Under the pieces are notes generated by a model that did not search any database, was not told the DNA's origin, and saw nothing but the letters and a program-made list of their open reading frames with translations. Of a stretch of 6,087 nt of DNA, positions 5,421 through 6,087 are shown piece by piece. Both the position numbers and the translations under genes were made by a program. Position 1 is the stretch's first letter; each line of letters opens with the position of its first letter. The DNA is from Nanobdellota archaeon (lineage in GTDB: Archaea; Nanobdellota; Nanobdellia; Woesearchaeales; GW2011-AR15): positions 807 through 6,893 of the forward strand of contig JAAXVZ010000065.1 of NCBI GenBank assembly GCA_013335235.1, given 5' to 3'.

Positions 5421-6087
5421 TTACTTCCCTTTGAAAAGGCTGCCAAGCCATGTGAAGAACTTCATTATGAAATTCTCATCTTTTTTTGGCACTTCTTCTG
5501 GAACTGCCTCTTCTTCTTTTACAGGTGGCAGGTCTGGGACGCTCTTTGGACTCTCAGGATCAATCACCCTCACCTGGAGAGAGTTGGAGTATGCTGTCAC
5601 TTTCTTGTTGTCCCATAGATAGGTTATTTCCCTGCTTGGAATCGTATATATGCCTGGAGCGTCATAGCTTGTCTCTTCAATGACTTGCCTTGATTCATAT
5701 AAGGGAATCAATACGGTCTTTCCATTGACACTGGCTTCTGCTCTGGACGAACCTATATTCGTCAGGTTTGTGGTTATATTAAACAATCTCCCTACAATCT
5801 GGGTGGTGCTTTCAGTTTCCAGCCGATATATTAGGAGCGGGCCTCTTGGGTCAGCTTCTTCCACGTTTATCTCTGGTGAGACTGAAGTTTTATTGAATCT
5901 CCTCCCTTTATTGTCTAGGAAAATAAGTGTTGATGCGCCTATGCTTCTCTTGCCAAGCCTCTTTGGCCTTATCCTCTCTTTTGTGAGAGTGACCTTCTCA
6001 CCTGGGTTCAAGTCACCCAGGCTGAAGCTTGTGTCACCGATTATATCGAAATTTTCAGATTTGCCTGGCAGCAGCTCCACAGAGTAG
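5421..6087 (-). CDS. Beta-sandwich (CARDB-like) surface protein, C-terminal part
   Basis: The frame is open through the right edge, so this is the C-terminal end of a longer gene; the GTG at 6080 is not a convincing start. The visible 220-odd residues are beta-rich: LNPGEKVTL, then a segment with FNITTNLTNIGSSRAEASV (an Ig-like 'difference in N- and C-terminal' strand pair as in CARDB/DUF11-type repeats), then Y-LWDNKKVTAYSNSLQVRV, which resembles the end strands of such domains in archaeal surface proteins. After this come an acidic Pro/Glu linker (PVKEEEAVPEEVP) and a short aromatic, amphipathic or hydrophobic end, FIMKFFTWLGSLFKGK. Several N-x-S/T sites suggest N-glycosylation if exported. 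It is probably secreted or anchored by its C-terminus, but the final hydrophobic stretch is short for a full membrane helix. Signal peptide and domain number lie outside the window. Confidence 0.6.
   Translation of the reverse strand, partial: YSVELLPGKSENFDIIGDTSFSLGDLNPGEKVTLTKERIRPKRLGKRSIGASTLIFLDNKGRRFNKTSVSPEINVEEADPRGPLLIYRLETESTTQIVGRLFNITTNLTNIGSSRAEASVNGKTVLIPLYESRQVIEETSYDAPGIYTIPSREITYLWDNKKVTAYSNSLQVRVIDPESPKSVPDLPPVKEEEAVPEEVPKKDENFIMKFFTWLGSLFKGK

Noticed and set aside
6001..6021. Perfect 6-bp hairpin CCTGGG/CCCAGG around TTCAAGTCA, resembling a tRNA T-arm
   Set aside because: The loop is nine bases, not seven, there is no matching acceptor, D or anticodon arm nearby, and the stretch is coding for the surface protein (NPGEK region).
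5680..6087. Plus-strand open frame opposite the surface-protein gene
   Set aside because: The minus strand encodes a coherent beta-domain protein with linker and tail; the plus frame is hydrophobic noise from the reverse complement.
1..6087. Novel defence island, mobile element or CRISPR locus
   Set aside because: There is no transposase, integrase, terminal repeat, toxin-antitoxin pair, nuclease or direct-repeat array; the helicases belong to housekeeping families.

Overview
This window looks archaeal, and I read it as a single, ordinary-to-accessory stretch of an archaeal chromosome or metagenomic contig. The evidence is: a Hel308-type helicase fragment and a compact Ski2/Mtr4-type helicase; TATA/BRE-like boxes (A/T octamers) at fixed distances from starts; Shine-Dalgarno sequences matching AGGAGGTGAT; T-tract termination; and short intergenic gaps. 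The small gene sizes and the broken helicase would fit a reduced-genome (DPANN-like) archaeon, but no taxonomic marker is present, so that is only a guess.

Layout. Positions 75-3536 form a plus-strand run of three genes. These are a CPA-type cation:proton antiporter (75-1310), a 631-residue Ski2-like DExH helicase with a DSHCT-like C-terminus (1334-3229), and a 93-residue two-helix membrane protein (3255-3536). They are separated by only 23 and 25 bases. A T-rich terminator-like stretch follows (3544-3561). A new TATA box then drives a 127-residue Tic20/DUF4870-like membrane protein (3617-4000). From 3997 to the right edge everything is on the minus strand. In transcription order this is a C-terminal piece of a beta-sandwich surface protein (6087-5421, cut by the window edge), a short region with conflicting CxxC-bearing frames (5420-5253), a two-helix membrane protein with a Q/P-rich linker and a C-terminal zinc ribbon (5252-4692), and the N-terminal RecA domain of a Hel308-like helicase (4653-3997). 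The last of these ends convergently with the DUF4870-like gene, the two stop codons sharing the bases CTAA.

How the genes relate. No shared pathway is evident. The likely themes are membrane and ion homeostasis (antiporter and three small or anchored membrane proteins), RNA processing (Ski2/Mtr4-like helicase), a DNA-repair helicase remnant, and a surface protein. I did not find a convincing new defence or mobile system. The points most worth following up are the Hel308 fragment that stops exactly at the domain 1/domain 2 boundary, the TATA box overlapping the antiporter stop codon that could give the helicase both leaderless and SD-led messages, the Ser-Asp in place of Asn-Asp in the antiporter core, and the unresolved cysteine-rich small frame at 5264-5420.
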